Counted from the first letter of the stretch, positions 17,425 through 25,950 are shown. The stretch: 64,000 bases of DNA from Alphaproteobacteria bacterium (GCA_030680745.1 JAUXUR010000023.1:1-64000), one strand, 5' to 3'. Notes: a model not told the origin generated them from the sequence alone. Made by a program: numbers and translations.

Positions 17425-18926
17425 ATGAAAAGATTGGTTTTAAAAATATCCCTCATAGTATTATTGGGCGTCAATCTTTCTTCATGCACTAAAACACTTG
17501 TACCCAAAAAGAATACGATGCCAATTCTAACAAATGAAAAACTTCCAATGTATCAATCTGAGCAACAATCCATAAAAAAAGTCGAAAATGCGTTGCGTGA
17601 GTCTGTTGTTATTGAGGGAGAAAATCCTCAACACATGAACCTTTTGGAGAGAATGGCACATTATGATGCGCCTGGGGTCAGTATTGCTGTGATTAATGAT
17701 GGAAAATTAGCGTGGGCAAAAGGATATGGAGCATTTACAAATAGTTCAGACAGTAAACCTGTTGATACTAATACGTTATTTCAAGCAGGTTCTATCAGTA
17801 AATCACTCAATGCAATTGGGGCTTTACTCTTGGTACAGCAAGGAAAAATTTCTTTGGACGAAGATGTAAATCAATATCTTAAATCCTGGAAGATTCCTGC
17901 GCATAAATTTACGAAAGACGGTAAAGTTAATTTAAGACGATTGCTTTCACATAATGCAGGTATTTCTGTTCATGGATTTCCTGGTTATAATATTGATCAA
18001 AAAATTCCTTCTCTTGTCGAGATTTTAGATGGCAAAAAGCCTGTTGTGAATACAGATCCTATTCGTGTTATCACGCAGCCAGGCAAAGAATCTCGGGTGG
18101 CACAACCATTGTTCAATTTCTTATTGAAGATGTGACGGGTGAGAAATATGATATTTGGATGCAAAAAAATGTTTTAGTACCATTAGGGATGCATGCTAGC
18201 ACTTTCAATCAACCTTTATCTACAAAAGATAGTCAGATTGCGGCGCATGGACATATCAAAGCAGGTGAAAAAGTAAAAGGGAATTGGCATATTTATCCTG
18301 AAATGGCAGCAGCGGGTTTATGGACAAATCCAACAGATTTGGCCCATTTTATTTTATCTATTCAAAATATTTTAAAAGGGCATGCGGGGCTATTGCATAT
18401 TGATCTTGTTAAAGAAATGATCAAACCTCAAATAGAAAAAACGGGGTTGGGTGTTTTTGTGAGTGGCGAAAATGCGGATTTTAAATTTTCGCATGGTGGT
18501 GTAGATGAAGGGTTTATTGCAGAATTAAGCGCTTACCCTTTTCGAGGACAAGGCATGATTGTTATGGTTAATAGTACAAATGCTTTTGGACTAATAACTG
18601 AGGTGACACACGCAATTGCTGATGTTTATAAAATACCGGGGTTTGAGCCTATTACAAAGAAAGTAATTCAGGTTGATCCAATGTCACATAAAAAATTTGT
18701 GGGTGTTTATAAGCATGATAAAAATGAAGTGGAAATAGTTCTTATCGATGAGAAGCTTTTTGTTCTTAATAAAGATAATCACAAATTAAATCAGGAATTA
18801 TGGCCCATCAAGGTAAATACATTTTTTGATAAAAATGTCGTGATAACACTAGAGTTTAAAGGTTCTTCAAAAAAGATTGATGCTTTTGAAGTGATACACC
18901 AAAATGGCAAAAAAACTATTATTTAA
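17425..18926 (+). pseudogene. Lipoprotein serine hydrolase / class C beta-lactamase-like, frameshifted
   Basis: The first frame (17425-18135) has a lipobox (LSSC) and the SxxK active site in FQAGSISKSLNAIG. At about 18090 it runs PGKES and then falls out of frame. The other frame picks up at once with SGGTTIVQFLIEDVTGEKYD and continues from 18132 to 18926, including the HGG of FSHGGVDEGF. Relatives read PGKxYRYSGGG here, so a small deletion that is not a multiple of three removed the YxN-equivalent tyrosine and shifted the frame. An intact version would be ~500 aa, of the penicillin-binding-protein/EstB serine hydrolase family. It was probably an envelope lipoprotein; it is now inactive. Confidence 0.85.
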
Positions 18927-19263
18927 TTTATTGGGTACAGAAGAACCAAATTCTTTTATGTCTGCAATAGATCTACTTGTAAACATTGGAGAAAATGTTT
19001 AGGTTTTTAAAAAAATTGTCTCTTCTGATAAAGCACAACAAGTTTTAGATTATTTAATTGTTCATGAAAAAGATTCATGGAAACAAAATAATCATATGTT
19101 ACAGCAACATCGTCTTTTACTGGAAGAACTTTCAAAAAAAGATGATTATGAACTAGAAGATGATTTTCTTTCATCAGATGACAAAAAACGTAAATATAGA
19201 TCTTCTGATGATGCTGATGATCTTAAGAAACGTAAACGTCAAAAGAAACTCGATGATAGGTAA
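18904..19263 (+). pseudogene. Short gene remnant with in-frame TAG and basic tail
   Basis: It begins inside the 3' end of the serine hydrolase. ATG (18904) opens MAKKLLFNLLGTEEPNSF..., which is interrupted by TAG at codon 33 (19000-19002). The same frame continues for 86 codons (KKIVSSDKAQQVLDYLIVHE..., then acidic/basic EDDFLSSDDKKRKYR...KKRKRQKKL) to TAA at 19263. Clustered lysine/arginine runs resemble a bipartite nuclear signal, seen in eukaryote-directed proteins. CAG-to-TAG would explain the break. It may be the tail of a once longer effector-like gene joined here by recombination. Confidence 0.4.
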
Positions 19264-19264
19264 A

Positions 19265-19444
19265 GGTTCTGTCGCATCTGTTGAAGGAAAGAGAAAAAAG
19301 CAATAAACTTCATTGGGATAAAAAAATTGTTATCCCCAGTTTCTGGGGATAAATATGTTATAAACATATTAAAAACAACATAAAAAGAATGAGTTAAAGG
19401 TAAATTTTATTGTATTACACAAGTCACACAGATGCAACAGAACC
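19265..19444. mobile_element. 180-bp MITE-like element with IS6-like tips
   Basis: GGTTCTGTCGCATCTGTT starts at 19265, and CACAGATGCAACAGAACC ends at 19444, in inverted orientation. The 180-bp interior has no coding capacity apart from a strong hairpin. No flanking duplication is evident. It looks like a non-autonomous derivative of the element whose tips recur through 0-26 kb. Confidence 0.6.
19330..19352 (-). terminator. Intrinsic terminator downstream of fic
   Basis: A perfect 10-bp stem TTATCCCCAG/CTGGGGATAA with a 3-nt loop. On the minus strand it is followed by CAATTTTTTT. It lies about 140 bp beyond the Fic gene stop in the correct orientation. It sits inside the 180-bp MITE-like element, so the mobile element seems to supply the terminator. 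Confidence 0.7.
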
Positions 19445-19494
19445 CAAAAAACGAGACCTAAAAACTAAGTAATAACTTAAACCACATTAAGTAT

Positions 19495-20601
19495 TCATGC
19501 GTTTTGTTCATTTATATTTTGTGTGACTAGAGTTTCATATATTTCGCAAAGTTGATATGTCCTTGTTTTAGGTGCAGGATTTGATATTTCTAAAAATTTC
19601 TCTTCTACCCATTTTTTACTTAAATGACGCGCTTGTCGTTCACTAAAATTGAAAAATTGAGAAATGTCTTTTGTTGTTATTTCTTTTGTTGATAAAAATA
19701 ATTTAAGAATTTGTCGTTGTTGTGGTTTTAATTGACGTAGTAATTGAGAATGATCTACACGACCAAAATCTTTTGATTTTCTTGCTTGTTTACAAATAAT
19801 ATCAAATGATTCTGACATGCCTTGAATAAAATATTCTAAAAAAGATGTAAGGTCTTCTGTAGAACGATTGCCATCATAATAATCTTCATCTGTACCAATG
19901 GTTAACGCATTATAATAAGATTGAAGATCTCGTGCATAATATTCCTCTAAAGAATATATTCCTTTAAGACCATATCCATACTTATGTAATATGAGTGTAG
20001 TAAGCAAACGAGCAGTCCGACCATTTCCATCATAATAAGGATGAATTGTTGCAAATTGATAATGGGCTAATCCAGCAAGAATAGGTATGGGGATGTGTTG
20101 TTTAATAGAATTATTGATCCATTCTACTAAATCTGTCATTAAAATTGGTACTTCATCATGTTTAGGTGGAATATAAACAACAAGTTTTCCGCTTCTAATC
20201 ACATTTTGGCCATCTCTATAAGGTATAGGTTTGTTATGTCCTATAAAAGATATACCGTGAAGCATTTTTATATCATATTCATGAATAATATGAGGCTCTT
20301 TTAAAGAAAGTTTTTCAATATATTCTAGTGCTTTATAATAATTAAGAACTTCCTCTTCATCTTTTTTTTTATTTGGAAAATGAGATCCTTCTTTAATAAC
20401 TTTTTTTACTTCCGATGGAGTAAGCCTGTTTCCTTCTATTGCTGTTGAATGATGTGTTGACATTAATCGTGCAGATTCACGCAAAGAAGCTATAACTAAA
20501 GATGTTATAGGTAAATAAGTAATGTCATGCTTACAAACCTCTATCGAGGTCAGCGCATTTACTATTTTCGGCGTAATTGTATATTTTGGGATAAAGCTCA
20601 T
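19495..20601 (-). CDS. Fic family protein
   Basis: 368 aa. Fic proteins transfer AMP (or similar groups) from nucleotides to protein hydroxyls. The catalytic motif HPYYDGNGRTAR (~residues 181-192) fits HPFx(D/E)GNGRxxR exactly in its key residues. The N-terminal Fic_N segment carries an inhibitory-helix motif, STAIEGN (~residues 51-57), of the (S/T)xxxE(G/N) kind, so the enzyme is predicted to be autoinhibited in cis. The C-terminus (~290-350, TTKDISQFFNFSERQARHLSKKW) is a winged-helix-like DNA-binding domain. This architecture is common in chromosomal and mobile bacterial Fic proteins and need not mean host targeting. No antitoxin gene is adjacent. The gene appears intact amid decayed neighbours. 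Confidence 0.92.
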   Translation of the reverse strand: MSFIPKYTITPKIVNALTSIEVCKHDITYLPITSLVIASLRESARLMSTHHSTAIEGNRLTPSEVKKVIKEGSHFPNKKKDEEEVLNYYKALEYIEKLSLKEPHIIHEYDIKMLHGISFIGHNKPIPYRDGQNVIRSGKLVVYIPPKHDEVPILMTDLVEWINNSIKQHIPIPILAGLAHYQFATIHPYYDGNGRTARLLTTLILHKYGYGLKGIYSLEEYYARDLQSYYNALTIGTDEDYYDGNRSTEDLTSFLEYFIQGMSESFDIICKQARKSKDFGRVDHSQLLRQLKPQQRQILKLFLSTKEITTKDISQFFNFSERQARHLSKKWVEEKFLEISNPAPKTRTYQLCEIYETLVTQNINEQNA

Positions 20602-20708
20602 AGAATGATTTTAAGGGATATTGTTATTATTTGTCAATTATAATACCAGTAAATTTCCGGTATTTTGTCGTAAAAAGTCGCTAAATCTATTTTAAACTCT
20701 TAAAATAA

Positions 20709-20803
20709 GGTTCTGTCGCGTTTGTGCAGCTTGAGTAAAAATTAGGTAAATATTGCTATCTTTTTATATACTACATCATTAGATGTGCAAAAATTCTAAA
20801 AAA
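20709..20803 (+). repeat. IS6-like terminal repeat, left edge of plasmid module
   Basis: It begins GGTTCTGTCGCGTTTGTGCA and continues through GTGCAAAAATTCT. It matches the complement of 41-140 and of 15798-15903 along ~95 bp. It opens inward, toward the resolvase/rep/parA block; the opposite tip ends at 25610. The three long copies probably represent one end of the parent IS, including the last codons of its transposase. Confidence 0.6.
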
Positions 20804-20849
20804 TTTATAAATAAACACAACAAACTATAATCTATATTGATGATATTTT

Positions 20850-21419
20850 TTATTTCAATTTAAGATAGCGATATAAAGTTGGTTTTGAAATCTGTAATTC
20901 TTTGCAAATATTTTCTATGGGCATTGATTTATCGTGATGTAATTTTTGAGCGGCTAATACTTTTGGATTATATTTGCTTATTGGCTTTCTGCCCCCTACC
21001 CTGCCCCTAGCACGTGCTGCTTCTAATCCTGATTTTGTTCTTTCTTGAATAAGACGTCTTTCAAACTGAGCAAGTGACGAAAATATATTAAAGATAAGCT
21101 CTCCTGATGCAGTCGTTGTATCTATATGCCCATCTGAAATAGATTTAAATCCAATTTTTCTTACAATCAAATTTTCAATGGTTGAAACAAGATGAGACAT
21201 TGATCTCCCTAAACGATCTAATCGCCAAACAACAAGTGTGTCCCCTGATTGTAAAGTTTCTAAACATTCATTTAATCCAGGCCTATCCGTTTTAGAACCA
21301 GAGACAACATCTGTGAAAATATTCTTTTTTTCACACCCTATTTTTTTAAGCGCATCAATCTGAAGATTAAGTTCCTGCCCCGATGTTGAAACACGTGCAT
21401 ATCCGATTAATCTGCTCAT
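20850..21419 (-). CDS. Serine recombinase (Tn3/Gin-type resolvase)
   Basis: 189 aa from MSRLIGYARVST, chosen for AAGGAAGG about 9 bases upstream; an ATG 13 codons earlier lacks such a site. The catalytic serine is Ser11 in YARVSTSGQ, followed by the family blocks LVVWRLDRLGRS and FSSLAQFERRLIQERT. A C-terminal helix-turn-helix (ENICKELQISKPTLYRYLK) completes a full-length small resolvase/invertase. It is next to the plasmid replication gene, so its likely job is resolving plasmid multimers or inverting a nearby segment. A 28-bp dyad at 21561-21588 is a candidate binding site. It could also be a leftover of the Tn3-type element whose transposase stub lies at 15.5 kb. Confidence 0.92.
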   Translation of the reverse strand: MSRLIGYARVSTSGQELNLQIDALKKIGCEKKNIFTDVVSGSKTDRPGLNECLETLQSGDTLVVWRLDRLGRSMSHLVSTIENLIVRKIGFKSISDGHIDTTTASGELIFNIFSSLAQFERRLIQERTKSGLEAARARGRVGGRKPISKYNPKVLAAQKLHHDKSMPIENICKELQISKPTLYRYLKLK

Positions 21420-21560
21420 TAAGAATACCTTCCTTACTTTTATCTCATAAATTGCCAATTTTCATAAGATTATGATACATTGATTTATGATATAAGTTAA
21501 TGATAATTTTAAGCACTCTACATATCTTTAATTCAGTCGTTTTTTAATATTGATATTTTA

Positions 21561-21588
21561 GTATCATTAAACGGCCGTTTGATGATAC
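21561..21588. promoter_or_regulatory. 28-bp dyad upstream of resolvase
   Basis: GTATCATTAAACGG faces CCGTTTGATGATAC, symmetric except for one position. It lies 140 bp upstream of the resolvase start and between resolvase and rep. The length and position suit a resolvase crossover site or operator; this is inferred from symmetry alone. Confidence 0.45.
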
Positions 21589-21693
21589 TTAGGAAGCCGC
21601 GCGGTATCACCCTTTTACAAGCAAGCTTGCCCTCTATTTGAAAAGCATCAAATATCTTAAAGTCTCTTGAAAAATAGAAGGACTTCTTCATCT

Positions 21694-21709
21694 ACGGGGC
21701 AAGCCTCGT
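21694..21709. repeat. GGGGCTTGCC hairpin, copy 1
   Basis: ACGGGGCAAGCCTCGT forms a short GC-rich hairpin and is an inverted, slightly changed version of the GGGGCTTGCCCC core at 28824 and 30956. It lies just past the end of rep, between two minus-strand genes. Confidence 0.4.
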
Positions 21710-21753
21710 CGTTTTACGTTTATACTATAAAAAAGTTTATCGATAAAATAAAT

Positions 21754-22902
21754 TTACATTTTTAACATTACATCTCCATAAACATTTATTTTTTTCCAAA
21801 TTAAATCAATTGATTTCTTAAAATTAGTATTTATGTAATTAAACATAAATTTATTAGGTGCTGATAAAATAATATTATCCCCTTCCCTATCCCATTTTAT
21901 TGTTTCAAACCAATTTTTATAAGTGCAAACACCATTTTTTTTCAATAATATTATTTGAATCGTTTTTATATATTCATCCCCTTCTACACTTTGTATTTGA
22001 TGAGATATATCGTCTATTAATTGATTAGATGGTATTATTGCTGTTTGTTCCTTAAATTCAGTTAATCCAAAATCACCTTCAAAAATTCTTTGAATAATAT
22101 CGAATTTTAAAGCCCAATCGAGTGATGCCTTAAAAGTTTTTTTTATTTTCCCCATTAAGAATTTGCTTTGTGTTATTTTCCAACAAAAACTCTTCCATTT
22201 ATCCAGTGAAGCATCAAATTTTAACTTAAAAGCTGCTACAAGATGCTGTGCTCTTTTTTTGTTTAATAATAAAGTTTGTTTGTTTTCTTCTACAATTTCA
22301 ATCCATATATCAATCATTTCTTTTGATATATTATTTATTTTTTTTTCGACTTGTTGGACTTGATAAGATTTATTTATTTTTTGAAAATCAGATTTATAAG
22401 TTAAGTTTTTTGAAGTATTCTCAGAATCCTTATTTATGATTGGATCATTTTGATCTAATGGATAGATCATTTTGATCGGTTGGTCTAAATTTTTTTGTTT
22501 GTTTTCTGTTTCAATGATTGAATTTTTTATTGGAAAAAAATCATCTTTTTTTTCATGCCCAATTATTTCATTTAAGCGCTCATAATTTATTGTATAATAA
22601 TTGGTACGTATGGCTTTGTTTGGATTTAAAGATTCTATAAAAATAACATTTTGGTTTCTGAGATATGCTATTGATCTTTTGATTGTGGCTTCCGAGATTG
22701 TTTTTATATTATTCGCCCAATCTTTAATTGAATTATAAATCCACCTTTTTCCTTTATAGGTAACACCAATACTGGATTCAGATGTTAACCAATAATGAAG
22801 TTGTTGTAAAAACAAAGCAGGTGATCTACCTAAGTGCTGCACAATAACAGGTTGTAAAACCAAACAATTTTCTTTTGGCATTATAATGCGTGCTTCTGAC
22901 AT
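21754..22902 (-). CDS. Plasmid replication initiator with DnaA-N-like C-terminus
   Basis: 382 aa. The N-terminal ~110 residues look like a winged-helix replication-initiator domain (RSPALFLQQLHYWL, RWIYNSIKDWANNI, SEATIKRSIAYLRNQNVI). The C-terminal ~90 residues resemble domain I of DnaA (NWFETIKWDREGDNIILSAP, then FMFNYINTNF; compare WFxxLxxxxxxxxxLxLxAPNxFxxxWI). Proteins combining these features serve as putative replication initiators on Rickettsia-type plasmids. It is divergent from parA across a ~650-bp control region with a strong dyad and a terminator. This is the best evidence that a plasmid replicon is or was present. Confidence 0.75.
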   Translation of the reverse strand: MSEARIIMPKENCLVLQPVIVQHLGRSPALFLQQLHYWLTSESSIGVTYKGKRWIYNSIKDWANNIKTISEATIKRSIAYLRNQNVIFIESLNPNKAIRTNYYTINYERLNEIIGHEKKDDFFPIKNSIIETENKQKNLDQPIKMIYPLDQNDPIINKDSENTSKNLTYKSDFQKINKSYQVQQVEKKINNISKEMIDIWIEIVEENKQTLLLNKKRAQHLVAAFKLKFDASLDKWKSFCWKITQSKFLMGKIKKTFKASLDWALKFDIIQRIFEGDFGLTEFKEQTAIIPSNQLIDDISHQIQSVEGDEYIKTIQIILLKKNGVCTYKNWFETIKWDREGDNIILSAPNKFMFNYINTNFKKSIDLIWKKINVYGDVMLKM

Positions 22903-22950
22903 TGTTAATTATCCTTAACTGAAATTTAACGTCATACACCATAAATATTG

Positions 22951-22981
22951 ATATCATAGTAAATAAATATTACTATGATAT
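22951..22981. promoter_or_regulatory. Perfect 12-bp dyad upstream of rep
   Basis: ATATCATAGTAA, a 7-nt spacer, then TTACTATGATAT: a perfect inverted repeat 49 bp upstream of the rep start. It is a candidate operator for replication control, or the hairpin of a small regulatory RNA, since an intrinsic terminator follows at 23021-23053. Confidence 0.55.
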
Positions 22982-23020
22982 GCTAGTACGCTGTCGATTA
23001 TGATGTACGGCTAATTAAGA

Positions 23021-23053
23021 AATCCTCGGTGATCTAGACCGGGGATTTTTTTT
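23021..23053 (+). terminator. Intrinsic terminator without an upstream plus-strand gene
   Basis: The stem AATCCTCGGT/ACCGGGGATT (23021-23030 and 23038-23047, one G-U pair) has a 7-nt loop and is followed by seven to eight T. It is oriented to stop plus-strand transcription, but the only DNA upstream on that strand is antisense to rep. It therefore probably ends a short RNA antisense to the rep leader. Confidence 0.65.
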
Positions 23054-23557
23054 ATGTTTAATCAAATTGTCTTAACGTAAGACCGTTTAAGTAAACCTCT
23101 TATTAAGCTATAAAACTTAAATTGAAGAATATCAAGATGGTTTTTTATAATCAATTTTAAAATCATTTGTCTCTCTTTCCATATATATAACATCATTTAT
23201 TTTTTTGTAACTAACTGAAAATATTGAATAATATAGATATATCTTTGAGGTGAGCTATAGTTTTGTATTTTTGGGGCGTGTTTAGATGTGGTGCATGAAA
23301 ATAATAAAACGTTTAACATTCAAATTATATACAAATTATAAACAAATACAAATCAATTGCTAAACATTTAATAATCGTATATTAATTGAAGATTTTCTTT
23401 TTTAAAAAATTAAATAAAAACAAATGGTTATAATTTTTTTGTTTTTTATACATTTAGGTGTTGTTTTTTAATCGTTTTGTATGTGTTTATAATACGTATT
23501 GTATATGTACATTATTTTGTTATAATAAAAAAATGGTGTTTAATACATGAGGTAAAA
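23054..23557. other. AT-rich rep-par intergenic control region
   Basis: About 500 bp of very AT-rich DNA upstream of parA with no gene. It contains degenerate relatives of the downstream par repeats (TTTAATAATCG near 23368; TTTTTAATCGTTTTG near 23466) and several AACGTTTA/AAACG words. It is a candidate for the replication origin and for ParA/partner autoregulation sites. An in-frame ATG-less extension of the parA frame back to 23477 is not used because a good RBS lies nearer. Confidence 0.4.
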
Positions 23558-24526
23558 ATGATACAAGATAATATTAATGCAAAAATGACAGCAGCAGAGG
23601 CAGCTAATTTTTTAGGGATGACACTTCAATATGTTCATAAACATCTTAAGTTGAAAAACTTAATTTCTTATAAAAGTCAAAACAGGGTATTTTTTGGATA
23701 TGAAACGTCTAAGCAATTATTCAATATTAGGTTTACGCCTAAAATAATTTCTTTTCAGATTGTTAAGGGTGGAACTGGAAAAACATCATTAGCGCATTCT
23801 TTTGCTGTTAGATCAAATTTATACGGCGCGCGCGTGCTTTGTATTGATTTGGATCAACAAGGTAATTTATCCCAAGCGTTTAATGTAAATCCAAAAGATA
23901 CGCCGGTGATGATTGATATATTAAAAGATAATCTTAGATTAGAAACTGCAGTTGTTAATATATCGCCTGGGCTAGATTTAGTTCCAAGCAGAATTGAAAA
24001 TGCAATATTAGATAATTTTATAATGCTAAATAAGTATCCTTTAGATAGAGTTTATGCAAATCTTTTTCAAAAGGCTTTAAAACATTATGATGTTATTGTG
24101 GTTGATTGTCCTCCTGCTCTTGGACAATCTGTTGCGGCGGCAACGCTTTCTTCAGATATGGTCGTTGCACCATTAACTCCAGAGCAATTTAGTTTGTCTG
24201 GTTTAAGAATATCTTATGAAGAGATTAAAAGCTTAGGCGATAAATTTGGTAAAGACGTTGCATTAAAAATTGTATTAAATAAATTTGATTCAAGAACTGC
24301 TCTTTCTAATGAGGTTTTTTCTAAAATATTTAATCATGAAATTTTCAAGACTTTACTTTGTCAAACTTTTGTTAGAATATGTCAAGAATTTCCAAATACA
24401 ATATATACAGGCTCTAATATATTTTCTTCATTAAAAAACACTGTTGCTAAAGAAGATATAGATTTATTTACCAGAGAGGTTCTTGGATTAAAACGAGACG
24501 AAAACAACTTAATGATTTCTGCGTAG
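23558..24526 (+). CDS. parA: ParA partition ATPase with N-terminal DNA-binding helix
   Basis: 322 aa from MIQDN, behind GAGG; the frame is open further upstream but without such a signal. Residues ~8-60 form a MerR/excisionase-like helix-turn-helix (MTAAEAANFLGMTLQYVHKH), typical of long (type Ia) plasmid ParA proteins that also repress their own operon. The deviant Walker A is KGGTGKTS, the A' box is CIDLDQQGNLS, and Walker B is VIVVDCPPALG. It acts in ATP-dependent plasmid segregation with a centromere-binding partner, most likely the product of the next gene (10 bp downstream), and with the repeats after it. Confidence 0.92.
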   Translation: MIQDNINAKMTAAEAANFLGMTLQYVHKHLKLKNLISYKSQNRVFFGYETSKQLFNIRFTPKIISFQIVKGGTGKTSLAHSFAVRSNLYGARVLCIDLDQQGNLSQAFNVNPKDTPVMIDILKDNLRLETAVVNISPGLDLVPSRIENAILDNFIMLNKYPLDRVYANLFQKALKHYDVIVVDCPPALGQSVAAATLSSDMVVAPLTPEQFSLSGLRISYEEIKSLGDKFGKDVALKIVLNKFDSRTALSNEVFSKIFNHEIFKTLLCQTFVRICQEFPNTIYTGSNIFSSLKNTVAKEDIDLFTREVLGLKRDENNLMISA

Positions 24527-24536
24527 GTGATATATC

Positions 24537-25031
24537 ATGCCGCTCATTAAAGACCTTATGAAGGAAAAAGACCTTACAACAAAGTTTAAAAAGAAATCTT
24601 ATCGCCCCTGGGATGATGATATTCTTTCTTCAAGTGTTGAAAATGACCAAAGTAGCAATACAGAACAAGCTGTTATTGAGTCTGCTGATCAGCGTTCTCC
24701 AGTCCAATCTCAAGATGTTCAAGTTGATCAGCAATTAATAAATTATGAGAGAGAATATCGTAATTTATATGGTGTTCAAAAGTCTATTATTGCTTATTTT
24801 CTTAAAACAATTGAATCAAATGACTCTGAATATTATTACACACAGCCTATTATTATTAAAGATCTTTCAGTGATTGTAAAATCTGCAGCGCCATCAGTTC
24901 ATACTTCTTTGCAAAGATTAAAGCAAAAAGGATTGATTGAGTCACATGATAATAAAAGAGGAAAGGGTGGGTATGGTTGTTATAAGATAAAAGTAGATAT
25001 ATTTCAGGGCCTTCAAAGGAAATTTGTTTAA
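24537..25031 (+). CDS. Winged-helix partner of ParA (candidate centromere-binding protein)
   Basis: 164 aa. The N-terminal ~70 residues are charged and disordered-looking (KDLMKEKDLTTKFKKKSYRPWDDD). The C-terminal ~90 form a predicted winged helix (GVQKSIIAYFLKTIE, KDLSVIVKSAAPSVHTSL, LKQKGLIESHDNKRGKGGYG). It is not a canonical ParB (no ParB/Srx nuclease fold). Position right after parA and just ahead of iteron-like repeats suggests it is the DNA-binding half of the partition system. The basic N-terminus could contact ParA, as in ParG/Omega-type small partners. Function inferred from context. Confidence 0.65.
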   Translation: MPLIKDLMKEKDLTTKFKKKSYRPWDDDILSSSVENDQSSNTEQAVIESADQRSPVQSQDVQVDQQLINYEREYRNLYGVQKSIIAYFLKTIESNDSEYYYTQPIIIKDLSVIVKSAAPSVHTSLQRLKQKGLIESHDNKRGKGGYGCYKIKVDIFQGLQRKFV

Positions 25032-25048
25032 AAAACATATTATAATCG

Positions 25049-25552
25049 TTTGTTAATCGTTACATAAATGTTTTATAAACGAATATAGTTTAAATTTTAT
25101 TGCAAACGCAAAACCATGAGGTTTGATTCGTGGATGAAGGAGTCTATCTTTTTTCTGAGGCTTTACAATTTTAGAGTTTTTTAAATGGAGGACAAGCATG
25201 CATGTAATATGCGATCCTACGTGGCTTGTCCAAGTTCACTATAATAATAGAAGGAAGGTACGATACGTATGCTGAACGTATTATTTTTCATGAGATTTAA
25301 AACAAATTTGTTTAATAAACGTATTGTTTTTGTTTGTTAATCGTTATATAAACGTATTGTAATAAAATATACTTGTATCCTATAGTGTGAATGTGCGGCT
25401 ATGTGGTTTTTCTGGGATGAAACTATAATAGTGGAAAGAAGGCACGTATAGTTTATGTATGCTAAAAGTAGATAAATTTTTAGGTGTGAAGCATATTTGT
25501 TTGATATGTGTTTTGTTTTTGTTTGTTAATCGTTACGTAAACGTTTTATAAA
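25049..25552 (+). repeat. Three iteron-like direct repeats, candidate parS
   Basis: TTTGTTAATCGTTA followed by a second half like TAAACGTTTTATAAA occurs at 25049-25080, 25333-25362 and 25522-25552, always in the same orientation. The DNA before the second and third copies (from about 25240 and 25430; CTATAATARTRGAARGAAGG) is also related, making a larger ~190-bp repeat. A hairpin GGACAAGC/GCTTGTCC (25190-25231) lies between copies 1 and 2. CCATGAGG motifs at ~25115 and ~25682 open short non-conserved frames. No real gene is supported in 25032-25950. Location right behind parA and its partner suits a centromere. Confidence 0.6.
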
Positions 25553-25592
25553 TAATTGTATGCTGCGTTTTGATATGTAATTTTTCCTATTT

Positions 25593-25610
25593 AACAGATG
25601 CGACAGAACC
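25593..25610 (-). repeat. IS6-like tip, right edge of plasmid module
   Basis: TAACAGATGCGACAGAACC ends at 25610 and is the inverted counterpart of the tip at 20709. The two enclose the resolvase, rep, parA, its partner and the iterons (4.9 kb). The adjacent 8-bp flanks are not identical. Confidence 0.55.
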
Positions 25611-25950
25611 TTATTCGATTCTCATTTTATTAAGATTTTAAATGTGTGCTATAATTAATAATTTTTAGCACACACACAAAGCCATGAGGGTTGCCTGGTG
25701 TAGTTCATTGGACGAAAAAAACTTTTTATATGGAGGATTGTAAACTTTTCTGGGTATATAAATCATCTTTTTCTTAATGTGATGATACTGATATGATTAT
25801 TAATCATATAGATTTAATAATAAGTTAAAATAGCAATGCAGAACGACAGCACGATTGTATTGTCTTGCAATATATGTAAATTGTCTATACAATTAACTAT
25901 ATACATTAAAAATAATTTTAAATATGACGTTACGATAAAGGAGATCTTAT

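Noticed and set aside
19495-20601. Fic protein as certain host-targeting effector
   Set aside because: It lacks a signal peptide and carries a C-terminal winged helix typical of ordinary bacterial Fic proteins; only the enzyme family is claimed.
25115-25760. Short frames starting at CCATGAGG (about 20 codons each) as leader peptides
   Set aside because: The start region is repeated, but encoded residues are not conserved between copies, so a peptide function is unsupported.
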